Source: SIG351 sp045627045
GTDB taxonomy: Bacteria; Bacillota; Clostridia; HGM11327
Assembly: GCA_045627045.1 (NCBI GenBank)
Contig: JAZQMY010000049.1
Span: 1 to 54,038 of the forward strand
Direction: 5' to 3'
Length of the DNA: 54,038 nucleotides
This document shows positions 1-8,198 of this stretch, one piece after another. Numbering within the stretch: the stretch's first letter is position 1; every line of letters begins with the position of its first letter. A program made the position numbers and the translations under genes. The notes below the pieces were generated by a model. It was given only the letters and a program-made list of their open reading frames with translations, did not search any database and had not been told where the DNA came from.

Positions 1-2
1 TA

Positions 3-212
3 AACACCCTCGTAAACGTCGTTTACGTTTGGGACGATAAGCTGGTTATCTATTATAACATCAGGGAATTCGATAGCGTTGAATATTCAGACGTTATTGA
101 GGACCTCGGCAGTGTTCGGACAGGTTGTCACCCGGACTGCCAGAATCCTGCAGATAATATGTCTGCAGGATTTTTTATCGGCATTATCACCCTCACACCA
201 TATTTTAGATAA
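3..212 (+). CDS. C-terminal tail of a probable serine recombinase (5' end outside window)
   Basis: An open frame enters from the left edge and runs 69 codons to a TAA at 210-212. The first residues (VVYVWDDKLVIYYNI) resemble the hydrophobic tail after the zinc-ribbon/coiled-coil region of large serine recombinases of Clostridia, where a 'VYVYDDKxxxxxN' stretch is common. The last 25 codons overlap a perfect hairpin plus T-run, so the end of the frame probably also serves as terminator. With no catalytic domain in view the family call rests on one short stretch and is tentative. If correct, a mobile element or its remnant lies left of the window. Confidence 0.4.
   Translation, partial: NTLVNVVYVWDDKLVIYYNIREFDSVEYSDVIEDLGSVRTGCHPDCQNPADNMSAGFFIGIITLTPYFR
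144..176 (+). terminator. Rho-independent terminator inside the 3' end of the partial ORF
   Basis: A perfect 11-bp stem AATCCTGCAGA/TCTGCAGGATT with a 7-nt loop (155-161) is followed by a T-run. Confidence 0.8.
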
Positions 213-250
213 AGTTTTAATAAAATTCACAATTTTTATGGTTTTTCTAC

Positions 251-279
251 TTGACAATATACTGTTTTTCTAATATAAT
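251..279 (+). promoter_or_regulatory. Consensus sigma-A promoter for the lipoprotein gene
   Basis: TTGACA at 251-256, a 17-nt spacer and TATAAT at 274-279. This is a perfect match to the housekeeping consensus, predicting strong transcription with a leader of about 75 nt. Confidence 0.85.
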
Positions 280-311
280 AGTGTAAGCAGAGTATATCTG
301 TACTCTTATAT

Positions 312-350
312 GTTTCAAGAGGTCAATACGGTACAATTCCGCATTGAAAC
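312..350 (+). promoter_or_regulatory. Inverted repeat in the 5' leader next to the ribosome-binding site
   Basis: GTTTCAA (312-318) and TTGAAAC (344-350) are perfect complements, and an inner CAAT-ACGG/CCG-ATTG pairing is also possible. The right arm touches the GGAGG Shine-Dalgarno site at 351-355, so folding could affect translation or mRNA stability. No known riboswitch class is recognised. Confidence 0.4.
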
Positions 351-362
351 GGAGGTTTTATT

Positions 363-953
363 ATGAAGAAATATTTAGCTGTCGTTATGGCAGTTCTCAT
401 CGCACTCTGTGCTTTCATGATGACAGGCTGCGCCAGCAAAACAAACGTCATTACAAAAACTACTATGCCAGGTACTTACGATATCGATAAAGATACCTTT
501 CAGAGATACGTTTCTATCGTAACAAATGGCTATGGTGAAAATTGCCACTTCGTAAAGAAGATCGATGCAACAGGTTACGACGCATATGGTTACGAAAACA
601 TAGGCTTCTCTGTTGACTTCCATCCTCAGTACATCTTTGAGCAGAAGTATGAAGATGTTACAGTCACATGTGCCGTTACATACAACTATGTTCAGTATCT
701 TGCTTCAACAAAGACACAGAAGGTCTACAGTGACGAAATCGAATTCACAGTTCAGCTCGACGAAAACGGAAAAGCATTCTACACATACGTTCAGCCTTTT
801 GGACTTGAGGACAACGTTTACTGCCAGTATGCATTCACTCCGAAGGTAACAAAGATCGAAGTTCTCGAAGCTTCAGGCAAGGTTACATACCTCCCGAGAG
901 ATACTCAGTACGACTTCATCGCAAAGCCGACACCGACTCCTGCAGCAAAATAA
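363..953 (+). CDS. Small surface lipoprotein of unknown function
   Basis: A 196-residue protein starts at ATG 363, 7 nt after GGAGG. It has a lipoprotein signal (Lys-Lys, hydrophobic core, lipobox MTGC with Cys at about residue 23), so it should be lipid-anchored on the outer face of the membrane. The mature part is rich in aromatic residues and alternating beta-type stretches (FSVDF, VTVTCAVTYNYVQY, IEFTVQLDENGKAFYTYVQ), suggesting a beta-sandwich, and ends in a Pro-Thr-rich tail (KPTPTPAAK). I recognise no family. It stands alone between a consensus promoter and a strong terminator, so it is monocistronic and probably abundant. Confidence 0.8.
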   Translation: MKKYLAVVMAVLIALCAFMMTGCASKTNVITKTTMPGTYDIDKDTFQRYVSIVTNGYGENCHFVKKIDATGYDAYGYENIGFSVDFHPQYIFEQKYEDVTVTCAVTYNYVQYLASTKTQKVYSDEIEFTVQLDENGKAFYTYVQPFGLEDNVYCQYAFTPKVTKIEVLEASGKVTYLPRDTQYDFIAKPTPTPAAK

Positions 954-976
954 TCTTTCAATCAGCAAACATCAAT

Positions 977-1009
977 GCCGTCATACATATTGTATGGCGG
1001 TTTTATTTT
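977..1009 (+). terminator. Terminator of the lipoprotein gene
   Basis: CCGTCATACA pairs with TGTATGGCGG across a 3-nt loop, followed by TTTTATTTT. Confidence 0.85.
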
Positions 1010-1122
1010 GCCCATCAGTTATGCTGTATCTGAGTATTGCATCAAAGCTGATATTATCTTTTCTGAGGACTTGTTTTCCTCTTCTCTGCCTTTATTTTAT
1101 CTCTGCCTGTAAGTATGCATAT

Positions 1123-1164
1123 AAAAAAAGAGCCGCTTCGGAGCCATCTGATGCTCCGGAGCGG
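1123..1164 (-). terminator. Terminator of the ABC/LRR operon
   Basis: A 12-bp stem (1133-1144 with 1153-1164, one G-T pair) lies just after the LRR stop codon. Read on the minus strand it is followed by a seven-T run (plus-strand A-run 1123-1129). Confidence 0.85.
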
Positions 1165-1186
1165 TGTTTCGTTCTGTATGGATTTC

Positions 1187-1963
1187 TTATTGTTTCTTTA
1201 TGGGATTGCTTTCGTATGAGCTTTCCTTGAGAGAAAGCATAGTGCCGAGCGTTTCAACGCTTTCAAGCAGATTGTCATCAAGATTTATATACTCTATTGA
1301 AGTATTCGCCCTGAAATCCGTAATGTCCTTGATTCCGCAGTTCTTCATCGAAAGATACTTGAGGCACGACATAGTATTCAGGTAATTCAGCCCTACTATC
1401 CTGTTGTCGTCAAGGATAAGAGTTTCAAGATGTTCAAGTTCTGAAATATAGCCCACGACCGTGATTCCGCAGAACGAAAGGTCAAGATACTTCAGTCTTT
1501 CCATTTTGGCGATATCCTCAAGAAGCGGCTGTACACTGTGGTCCGAAACAAACGTCAGCTTTTCAATGTAAAGCTCAAGGATGGGATCAAGTCTTACGAT
1601 ATCTATTTTGAGCTTCAGTTCTTTAAGATTTGTTGCCGCCTGAAGTCCTTCAAGATCCGTAACCGTTTTCTCCGTAAACTCAAGCACCTCAAGCTTCTCC
1701 ATATCAGCCACCGTGATGTCGCCCGTTATTCCGAGCTGATTTTTTATCGCATTTTCAAGCACAGAATCAACGAATCGTATTTCTCCCGTATAAGGTTCCA
1801 GTGTTGCTGTAGGAAGAGGCGTAGGAGTGCTCTTTGTGCCATTATCCGACACTGTTGCCGCACTGATTACAAATCCGACAGCCATTACCACCATTAATAT
1901 TCCCGCCGCAACAGCGAGCGTAAACCACGTCTTCTGTTTCTGATATTTTTTCTGATATTCCAT
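1187..1963 (-). CDS. Membrane-anchored leucine-rich-repeat protein
   Basis: A 258-residue protein has a basic N-terminus, one membrane segment (about residues 14-36), a Thr-Pro linker (KSTPTPLPTAT) and an extracytoplasmic leucine-rich-repeat domain. The repeats follow the internalin-like pattern LxxLxxLxLxxNxI, for example LKYLDLSFCGI, LETLILDDNRI, LKYLSMKNCGI and IEYINLDDNLL. Such domains bind proteins or glycans; no catalytic motif is visible. It is the last gene of an importer operon: the permease stop is 10 nt upstream and its Shine-Dalgarno (GAGGA) overlaps that stop, implying coupled translation. An LRR protein is unusual in a NitT/TauT operon, so its role in uptake is unknown. Confidence 0.8.
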   Translation of the reverse strand: MEYQKKYQKQKTWFTLAVAAGILMVVMAVGFVISAATVSDNGTKSTPTPLPTATLEPYTGEIRFVDSVLENAIKNQLGITGDITVADMEKLEVLEFTEKTVTDLEGLQAATNLKELKLKIDIVRLDPILELYIEKLTFVSDHSVQPLLEDIAKMERLKYLDLSFCGITVVGYISELEHLETLILDDNRIVGLNYLNTMSCLKYLSMKNCGIKDITDFRANTSIEYINLDDNLLESVETLGTMLSLKESSYESNPIKKQ

Positions 1964-1973
1964 TTTCAGTTCC

Positions 1974-2783
1974 TCATTCGTTTTCTCTTCCGATTCCTCT
2001 TACAGACAGAATTCTTTTCTCAAGCAATCCGAATACGGCCTTCTCAAAGAAAACGCCTATAAGAATAAGAATTATCATTATGCATATCACCTTGTCAATA
2101 AGTCCGGCTTCCCTGAGCTTATCCATCAGATAGCCTGCACCGAAAGCACCTGCGCTGAAAAGGCACTGCATTTCTCCTGCCATGAGTGCTCTCCATGAGA
2201 ACGCCCAGCCCTGTCGGAGGCCTGAAACAATGCTCGGAAGCGCCGCAGGGATATATATTCTGTTTATCATACCAATTTTGTTACAGCCAAGAGTCTTTCC
2301 TGCCCTGATGAAGATAGGATCAATGTTTGCAATGCTTGATGCTATTGCAAGTGCAACAGACGGTGAAGAGCCGAGTATTATAACAAAATATACTGATTTC
2401 TCATCAATTCCGCAGAAAATGATAGCAAGCGGTACCCAGCATATATTCGGGAGCGACTGCAGTCCCGAAAGAAGTGCACGAAGCTCATTTGAAAAGAACT
2501 TTCCGAATATCATCATAAGCGCGAGAATCACTCCCACAAGCACAGACGCAACGTAGCCTATTATCAGCCTGAGGAGGCTCATTTCCATATGATTCCAGAA
2601 CTGATTGTCATTTCTGAAAAGCAGTCCGCCCATAGCCTTCAGCACATCAAGAGGCGAAGCAAATATGGCGCCGCTCACAACATTGTATCTTTTGACGAGT
2701 ATTTCCCACAAGAGATACCATATCGATATAAGCAGGACGTAAAAAAGAACGGTTTTGCCTATTCTTGTCATTATTTTTTTCAT
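1974..2783 (-). CDS. ABC transporter permease, NitT/TauT/sulfonate type
   Basis: A 269-residue integral membrane protein with about six hydrophobic segments belongs to the SsuC/TauC/ThiX permease family. The cytoplasmic EAA-type coupling loop is visible as RAGKTLGCNKIGMINRIYIP, followed by ALPSIVSGLRQGWAFSWRAL, which is characteristic of this family. It would form the channel that works with the ATPase encoded just upstream (4-nt overlap) and the binding lipoprotein. The substrate cannot be fixed from sequence: family members carry aliphatic sulfonates, taurine, nitrate, or pyrimidine and thiamine precursors. Confidence 0.88.
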   Translation of the reverse strand: MKKIMTRIGKTVLFYVLLISIWYLLWEILVKRYNVVSGAIFASPLDVLKAMGGLLFRNDNQFWNHMEMSLLRLIIGYVASVLVGVILALMMIFGKFFSNELRALLSGLQSLPNICWVPLAIIFCGIDEKSVYFVIILGSSPSVALAIASSIANIDPIFIRAGKTLGCNKIGMINRIYIPAALPSIVSGLRQGWAFSWRALMAGEMQCLFSAGAFGAGYLMDKLREAGLIDKVICIMIILILIGVFFEKAVFGLLEKRILSVRGIGRENE

Positions 2784-3532
2784 TGCCGTGAGCTCCTTGC
2801 TATTACGTCCTTGATTTTCTTCACATATTCAGCCACTTCTTCGGATTCCTTCCTCGGATATTCAAGCGGAATGCTCATTTCCTCCTTGATGTTGTCCGGA
2901 GCAAAGCCGAGCACGACTATCTTCGTTGAAAGAAGCACTGCCTCCTCCACATCATGTGTGATGAATATGATCGTTTTGCCTGTGTCCTTCCATATCTTCA
3001 GAAGCTCCTCGTGAAGCGTGTTCTTCGTTGAAGGGTCGAGTGCACCGAAGGGCTCATCCATCACAAGAATCTGTGATTCGATTGCAAGCGCTCTTGCTAT
3101 TGCAACTCTTTGCTTCATGCCGCCCGAAAGCTCATGTATTCTCGCATTCTCAAAGCCGCAGAGATTCGTTATCCTGAGATACTTTTCCGAAATCTCCCTG
3201 CGGTACTTCGGCTTGAGGCCCTTGACCTTGAGCCCGAGCTCCACGTTCTGAACGACACTCAGCCACGGGAAAAGAGCATTTTCCTGAAACACCATTGCTC
3301 TGTCATCCCCGACGCCTGTTACTTTTCTGTCATCAATAAAAACCTCTCCCGAGGACGGTTTGATAAGTCCCATAATTATATTTATGAGAGTTGTCTTGCC
3401 GCATCCCGACGGACCGACTATGCTTACAAAGTCTCCGGTATCCACCTTCAGGGTAACATTGTCAAGCACTTCCCCATTTACCGCTTCAAATCGGTTTTTA
3501 TAGTGTTTACTGACATTTTCAAGTCTGAGCAT
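2780..3532 (-). CDS. ABC transporter ATP-binding protein, NitT/TauT/sulfonate type
   Basis: A 250-residue nucleotide-binding subunit. Walker A is GPSGCGKTT (about residues 39-47), the Q-loop is MVFQENALFPW, the ABC signature is LSGGMKQR, Walker B is ILVMDEPFGALD and the switch histidine is in FITHD. The 'MVFQ..ALFPWL' form is typical of the SsuB/TauB group. It overlaps the permease start by 4 nt, and its own start overlaps the stop of the binding protein by one base, so the importer genes are translationally coupled. It powers import across the cytoplasmic membrane. Confidence 0.92.
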   Translation of the reverse strand: MLRLENVSKHYKNRFEAVNGEVLDNVTLKVDTGDFVSIVGPSGCGKTTLINIIMGLIKPSSGEVFIDDRKVTGVGDDRAMVFQENALFPWLSVVQNVELGLKVKGLKPKYRREISEKYLRITNLCGFENARIHELSGGMKQRVAIARALAIESQILVMDEPFGALDPSTKNTLHEELLKIWKDTGKTIIFITHDVEEAVLLSTKIVVLGFAPDNIKEEMSIPLEYPRKESEEVAEYVKKIKDVIARSSRQ

Positions 3533-4554
3533 TACTTTTCCACCTTTTCAAGTCCGAGTTCTTCAAGCACCTCATTGAGCAGGGAAAGATCGCAAAGCTC
3601 ATCTATGCTTACGCTTTCGGAAATCAGACCGACTTTTTTGCTTATTTCAACGAATTTTTCTATTGAATCAAGATTAGGATCATACGTCACCGTAAGTCTT
3701 GTGAATGCCTTGTCAAGAATATTCTCTTCTATCTTTACGCTTGAAAGGTGTTCGATCCATTCATTTGTTTTCTTTGCATAATCCTTATCCTCTGTGCTTT
3801 TGAGCGTTGACTCAATATGTGCCTTGAGGAACACCTTTACAAAATCCCTGTTTTCTTTGATAAAATCTTCATTTGCCACGATCACTGCCACGGTATAGTC
3901 GCCGCCGAGTATCTCGTTGCTGTCAAGAAGCACATTCGCTCCCGATTCTTCAATCAGTCTTGTTCCCCACGGCTCGGGCACAAGTGCCGCATCGATCTGT
4001 TTTGTCTCGAACAAAGCGGACATATATGTATTTGACTGCTGGATTATGTTTACCGTTCCGCCGTTTTCGGTTGAAGAAAGACCGTTCTCATCAAGAAGCA
4101 TTCTTAAAAGCAGATCCTGTGTATTCATGAACTGCGGAACCGCAACGGTAAGTCCGTCAAGCTGGGCTATGCTTTCAAGCTTCAGGTCGCCTCTCGTCAC
4201 AAGCACGCTTCCCGCATCTGATGCTCCCGCTATTATTTTTATCTTTCCGTCGGAAGAAATATTGGAGTTGATTGCAGGTATCGGTCCGACGTAGCCTATA
4301 TCGATCTTTCCCGCACGCATTGATTCCATTTCTGCAGGGCCGGCATTGAACACAAACCACTCAAGCTCATATCCGTCACCGGTGCATTCATCAAAAGCTC
4401 CGGTATTTTCTCCGTATAATGCCTGCGAGTGAGTTATATTCACAAAGCAACCTGCTTTGACTGTTTTATTTTTTTCATTGCATCCCGGAAGGCAGATGAG
4501 TGACGTTGCAACAGCTGCAATCAGAAATATCTTCAATATCTTTTTATTTTTCAT
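3532..4554 (-). CDS. ABC transporter substrate-binding lipoprotein (SsuA/TauA-like)
   Basis: A 340-residue lipoprotein with lipobox LPGC (Cys about residue 25). The mature domain has the periplasmic-binding-protein type II features of the NitT/TauT family: an ALYGENTGAF segment, FNAGPAEMESMRAGKIDIGYVGPIPAI near the ligand site, and GLTVAVPQFMNTQDLLLR. It is the first gene of the operon and captures the substrate outside the cell for the permease/ATPase pair. The 'Y-V-G-P-x-P' loop is common in sulfonate/nitrate binders, but the ligand is not predictable. Confidence 0.88.
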   Translation of the reverse strand: MKNKKILKIFLIAAVATSLICLPGCNEKNKTVKAGCFVNITHSQALYGENTGAFDECTGDGYELEWFVFNAGPAEMESMRAGKIDIGYVGPIPAINSNISSDGKIKIIAGASDAGSVLVTRGDLKLESIAQLDGLTVAVPQFMNTQDLLLRMLLDENGLSSTENGGTVNIIQQSNTYMSALFETKQIDAALVPEPWGTRLIEESGANVLLDSNEILGGDYTVAVIVANEDFIKENRDFVKVFLKAHIESTLKSTEDKDYAKKTNEWIEHLSSVKIEENILDKAFTRLTVTYDPNLDSIEKFVEISKKVGLISESVSIDELCDLSLLNEVLEELGLEKVEK

Positions 4555-4608
4555 GTTTAGCCTTTCATTGTGGTTTTCACTATGTTTTCATAAAATACCA
4601 CTCATATT

Positions 4609-4637
4609 ATTATACTATAAATATGTCAATTTATCAA
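4609..4637 (-). promoter_or_regulatory. Sigma-A promoter of the ABC/LRR operon
   Basis: On the minus strand TTGATA (4637-4632), a 17-nt spacer and TATAAT (4614-4609), 55 nt upstream of the binding-protein start. Confidence 0.65.
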
Positions 4638-4692
4638 GCAAAAAAGTGACTGCCGTCTGATTTTCATCGGATAATTTCATTTTTACTGGCAA

Positions 4693-4721
4693 GAATAAAT
4701 AACAAATATCTGCAAATACTT
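4693..4721 (+). promoter_or_regulatory. Possible forespore sigma-G promoter for sleB-ypeB
   Basis: GAATA (4693-4697), 17 nt, then AATACTT (4715-4721) loosely matches the sigma-G pattern (GHATR ... CATWHTA). No sigma-A site is evident before sleB, and sleB is forespore-expressed in Bacillus. The match is imperfect. Confidence 0.3.
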
Positions 4722-4761
4722 CCCAATAAGCAAATAATCAAAAAAGAAAGGTAATATTCAA

Positions 4762-5481
4762 ATGAACGGCTATTACAAAAAAGCAATTTCACTGCTTCTC
4801 GTCGGCGTGATAATAATGAGCATAATGCTTCTGAATCCTGCGTCGGTGTTCTCCTCCACTTCCCTGAAAAAGGGTTCCTCAGGCAGCACCGTGTCGTTGA
4901 TCCAGAAGCGCCTCAAGACATGGGGCTATTATAACGGAAGCATAGACGGAGTTTACGGTTCAAAGACAGAGGAAGCCGTAAGACTCTTCCAGAAAAAGAA
5001 CGGAGCCGAGGTCGACGGCGTTGTGGGAGAAGAAACCGCCGCCCTTATCGGAATCAGTCTCAGCAAGGACTACTCCTCCTCTTCTTCGTCCTCATCACCG
5101 TCTTCTTCATCTTCAGCTGCGGATTCGGGTAGCGACATTTATCTTCTTGCAAAGGTTGTTTACGCCGAGGCAAGAGGCGAGCCTTACACAGGTCAGGTCG
5201 CAGTTGCCGCAGTGATACTGAACAGAGTGGCTTCCCCCGACTTTCCGAACACAATTGCAGGCGTGGTTTACCAGCCGTGGGCATTCACCTGCGTCAATGA
5301 CGGTCAGATAAACCTCTCTCCCGACCAGAGCGCGATCAACGCCGCAAGAGATGCCATGAACGGATGGGATCCCACCTATGGAGCCCTCTATTATTACAAT
5401 CCGCAAACCGCAACAAGCCAATGGGTGAGAAACCTCAAAGTGCATATGACTATCGGAAGACACGTATTTGCCAGAAGCTGA
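4762..5481 (+). CDS. sleB: Spore cortex-lytic enzyme SleB
   Basis: A 239-residue exported cell-wall hydrolase. It has an N-terminal signal segment (about residues 8-30), a PG_binding_1 domain (LKKGSSGSTVSLIQKRLKTW through DGVVGEETAAL), a serine-rich linker, and a C-terminal Hydrolase_2 (SleB/CwlJ) domain. The last begins LLAKVVYAEARGEPYTGQVAVAAV, with the catalytic Glu expected in YAEARGE. SleB is a lytic transglycosylase stored in the dormant spore and active on muramic-lactam cortex at germination. The ypeB gene follows by 17 nt, the conserved sleB-ypeB pair. A GAAAGG Shine-Dalgarno lies 8 nt before ATG 4762. Confidence 0.93.
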   Translation: MNGYYKKAISLLLVGVIIMSIMLLNPASVFSSTSLKKGSSGSTVSLIQKRLKTWGYYNGSIDGVYGSKTEEAVRLFQKKNGAEVDGVVGEETAALIGISLSKDYSSSSSSSSPSSSSSAADSGSDIYLLAKVVYAEARGEPYTGQVAVAAVILNRVASPDFPNTIAGVVYQPWAFTCVNDGQINLSPDQSAINAARDAMNGWDPTYGALYYYNPQTATSQWVRNLKVHMTIGRHVFARS

Positions 5482-5498
5482 AAGGAGACATTGACCGA

Positions 5499-6854
5499 AT
5501 GAAATTATCAAACAAAATTTTAGCCTTTGTACTTGCTGTATCTCTCACTCTTAATCTCGGCATGATTGTCACGAATTCAGATTTGTGCCGCAAGAAGGAT
5601 TCAATGGCGTCAAAGGTCTCAAACATCTATGACAGCAGTCTTTCCACACTTTCCCGCCACTGCACCGAGCTTGAAAATAACTTTTCCAAGCTTTCCGTAT
5701 GCACCGGCACGGAGGAAGCTTCAAAGGTCCTCTCCGATATTGTTTCCGACTCCGGCTCTGCGCTCACCGCACTTGATATGCTCCCGATGTTTCCCGAATA
5801 TGTAGCTTCGCTGAACAGATATCTGAATCATGTTTCGGACTACTCACGCTATCTTCTTTCGGTATGTTCATCAGGCAGTCTGCCGTCAGACGACTGTATG
5901 GAAAATATCAACGCAATGCACACTTCCGTCATAAAAATGAACACAATGCTCAACGAATTTGCCGAAAAGCTGAAAAGTAAGCCTCTTGACTGGCAGGTTC
6001 TTATGAATTCAGAGCTGGATGAGTACGATTTTCTCTCCACTGAGCTTTCGGATACTTTTGAATCCATCCAGACAGAGAGCATTTCCTATCCTACGCTTAT
6101 TTATGACGGTCCATTCTCCGATACCGTTGTCAACAAGGTCATCAATGAGCCGGAAGGGAAAGCACTGACCAAAAACGAAGCCGCCGCAGTATTCAAGGAG
6201 TTTATCGGCAGTGACAAGAGTTTCTCTGTTTACAATGTTTCACGTTGCGAAGGAATTATCGACACATGGTGCGTGACGCTTGAAAGAAACGGAAAGTACT
6301 ACTACGGCAGTGTGGCAGAAAAAACAGGCAGCGTTGTATCCTATATTACAGACGGATACGGCGAAAAGAACGTTTTCTCAAAGGAAGAGCTCGTCAAAAA
6401 GGCATCTGACTTTCTCATCCGCTCCGAATATAATGATATGCAGCCTCAGTATTGCCAGATAACAGGCGGAAGTGCCGTCATAAATTATGTCCGTTCCGAA
6501 GAAGGCGTACTCATCTACCCTGATATGGTCAAGGTCAGAGTCAATACCGAAACAGGCGAAATCACCGGCTTTGAGGGTATGTCCTATTACGCAAATCACA
6601 CGAAGGAAAGAAACCTTGCCGTCTCTCCTGCCCATTCGGCAGAGGAATGCCTGTCGCTTCTGCCGGAGGGCTGTGAGCCATATGCAGATTATATTTCTCT
6701 GATCCCAACCGACGGAGAAAATGAAATACTTGCTTACGAATTCAGATGCAGAATAAACGGTGAAGAATTTGTTCTGTACTACGATGTTGAAAAACTGAAG
6801 CAGGTAAAAATATTTAAAATTATATCTTCCGAAAACGGAGATTATGTGGTATAA
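5499..6854 (+). CDS. ypeB: Germination protein YpeB
   Basis: A 451-residue protein beginning at ATG 5499 after AAAGGAG; the frame is open further upstream but inside sleB. It has one N-terminal membrane segment, a helical coiled region (residues about 30-190), the YpeB-type stretch YPTLIYDGPFSDTV, and a C-terminal part with two to three PepSY-like repeats (KNEAAAVFKEFIG, SKEELVKKASDFLI). YpeB partners with and stabilises SleB in the spore; it has no known catalysis. It shares the operon with sleB and is followed by a terminator. Confidence 0.92.
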   Translation: MKLSNKILAFVLAVSLTLNLGMIVTNSDLCRKKDSMASKVSNIYDSSLSTLSRHCTELENNFSKLSVCTGTEEASKVLSDIVSDSGSALTALDMLPMFPEYVASLNRYLNHVSDYSRYLLSVCSSGSLPSDDCMENINAMHTSVIKMNTMLNEFAEKLKSKPLDWQVLMNSELDEYDFLSTELSDTFESIQTESISYPTLIYDGPFSDTVVNKVINEPEGKALTKNEAAAVFKEFIGSDKSFSVYNVSRCEGIIDTWCVTLERNGKYYYGSVAEKTGSVVSYITDGYGEKNVFSKEELVKKASDFLIRSEYNDMQPQYCQITGGSAVINYVRSEEGVLIYPDMVKVRVNTETGEITGFEGMSYYANHTKERNLAVSPAHSAEECLSLLPEGCEPYADYISLIPTDGENEILAYEFRCRINGEEFVLYYDVEKLKQVKIFKIISSENGDYVV

Positions 6855-6855
6855 T

Positions 6856-6896
6856 AAGAATGCGCATTCCATACGGTCTGCGCAATCTTTTATTTT
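6856..6896 (+). terminator. Terminator of sleB-ypeB
   Basis: AAGAATGCGCA (6856-6866) pairs with TGCGCAATCTT (6879-6889), one mismatch, followed by TTTTATTTT. It begins 2 nt after the ypeB stop. Confidence 0.75.
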
Positions 6897-6996
6897 CAGA
6901 TTTTTTCTCTCACTGTACGGCAATATTCAATATACTGTACGGGAGATTATTCCATACCTCATGAAAGGAACCTTCAGCAAAAGGTACTCAATCAAA

Positions 6997-8076
6997 ATGA
7001 TCAGAAAAAAAGCAGCCATAATATTCGGCGGACGTTCAAACGAGCATGACGTTTCTCTTCAGTCCGCAAAATCAGTTATAATGAACGTTGACAGAGAAAA
7101 ATACGATCTCTGTATGATAGGCATCACCCGTGACGGAAAGTGGAAGCTTTTCACGGGCGACCCGGAAAACATTACCGAATGGCAGGATTTCTCCGAGGAC
7201 ATCATTCTTCCTCCGGATCCGCAGTATCAGGGCTTTATAAAGCTCTCCGATCCGAAAACTACATACAAAATCGACGTTGCCTTCCCTGTTATGCACGGAA
7301 CCTACGCCGAGGACGGCACTATCCAGAGCGTGCTTGAGCTTGCCGGCATTCCTTATGTAGGACCGGGCGTGCTTTCAGCCGCAGTGACAATGGATAAGGT
7401 CATAGCAAAGCAGATTTGCGGATACAACGGCATTCCCCAGTGCAAATTCGAAGGAATCGAAAAAGCCGAATGGTACGGTCACGAGCAGGAAGTTGTAAAG
7501 AAGTTTGAAGAATCACTCGGCTATCCTATGTTCGTAAAGCCTGCCAATATGGGTTCATCCGTGGGCATCAACAAAGCAAAGAACAGATGTGATCTCGTGA
7601 TGTTCGTTGAAGAAGCCTTCAGATTTGACAGAAAAGTAATCGTTGAGGAATTCGTTGACGGCAGAGAAATAGAATGCGCCGTTATCGGCAATGATAAACC
7701 CGAGGCATCGATTCCGGGAGAAGTCGTTTCAGCAAAGGAATTCTACGATTACGAAGCAAAATATGACAATAACTTTGACTCGGCAATATACATTCCTGCG
7801 CACATCCCGGAGGAAAAGCTTGCAGAGGTAAGAGAGCTTGCCGTAAAGATTTACAGAGTTCTGAATTGCCGCGGTCTTTCAAGAGTTGACTTCTTCCTCA
7901 CAAACAAGGATTCAAGAGTCCTTCTGAACGAGGTCAATGCTCTTCCCGGCTTCACAAGCATCAGTATGTATCCGAAGATGATGATGAACATGGGAATGAC
8001 ATATTCCGAGCTTATCGATAAGCTTTTCAGGCTCGCCATCGCAAACGCAAAGGATAAGAGCAAAATCCAATATTAA
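6997..8076 (+). CDS. ddl: D-alanine--D-alanine ligase
   Basis: A 359-residue ATP-grasp enzyme that joins two D-Ala for the peptidoglycan pentapeptide, in the cytoplasm. Visible motifs are IIFGGRSNEHDVSL at the N-terminus, PVMHGTYAEDG, the glycine-rich ATP loop PANMGSSVGINKA, EFVDGREIECAV, and the metal/ATP site LNEVNALPGFT. I chose ATG 6997 (MIRKKAAIIFGG) because family members start at this point and AAAAGG lies about 12 nt upstream; ATG 6961, which adds 12 residues, is possible. The frame upstream overlaps the ypeB terminator. Transcription probably starts in the 6897-6996 interval. Confidence 0.92.
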   Translation: MIRKKAAIIFGGRSNEHDVSLQSAKSVIMNVDREKYDLCMIGITRDGKWKLFTGDPENITEWQDFSEDIILPPDPQYQGFIKLSDPKTTYKIDVAFPVMHGTYAEDGTIQSVLELAGIPYVGPGVLSAAVTMDKVIAKQICGYNGIPQCKFEGIEKAEWYGHEQEVVKKFEESLGYPMFVKPANMGSSVGINKAKNRCDLVMFVEEAFRFDRKVIVEEFVDGREIECAVIGNDKPEASIPGEVVSAKEFYDYEAKYDNNFDSAIYIPAHIPEEKLAEVRELAVKIYRVLNCRGLSRVDFFLTNKDSRVLLNEVNALPGFTSISMYPKMMMNMGMTYSELIDKLFRLAIANAKDKSKIQY

Positions 8077-8082
8077 AAAACA

Positions 8083-8120
8083 AAAGGAGCAATTGTCTCG
8101 TGGCGATAAGGAAGTATTTT
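8083..8120 (+). repeat. Left arm of an imperfect inverted repeat around a membrane-protein gene
   Basis: Contains AAAGGAGCAA (8083-8092) and GATAAGGAAGTATTTT (8105-8120). Both strings recur in inverted orientation at 8706-8747. The arm starts just after the ddl stop codon. It includes a Shine-Dalgarno followed 10 nt later by an in-frame GTG (8100). Confidence 0.7.
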
Positions 8121-8129
8121 GACAGAACA

Positions 8130-8166
8130 AACCCACCGAAGAGAATAAACACTTCTTCGGTGGGTT
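8130..8166. terminator. Bidirectional terminator between ddl and the convergent membrane-protein gene
   Basis: A perfect 13-bp stem AACCCACCGAAGA/TCTTCGGTGGGTT with an 11-nt loop. The plus strand continues ATCTTTTA and the minus strand TTGTTCTGT. Confidence 0.8.
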
Positions 8167-8198
8167 ATCTTTTAGTTCGACAAACTGAAATTTATCGC

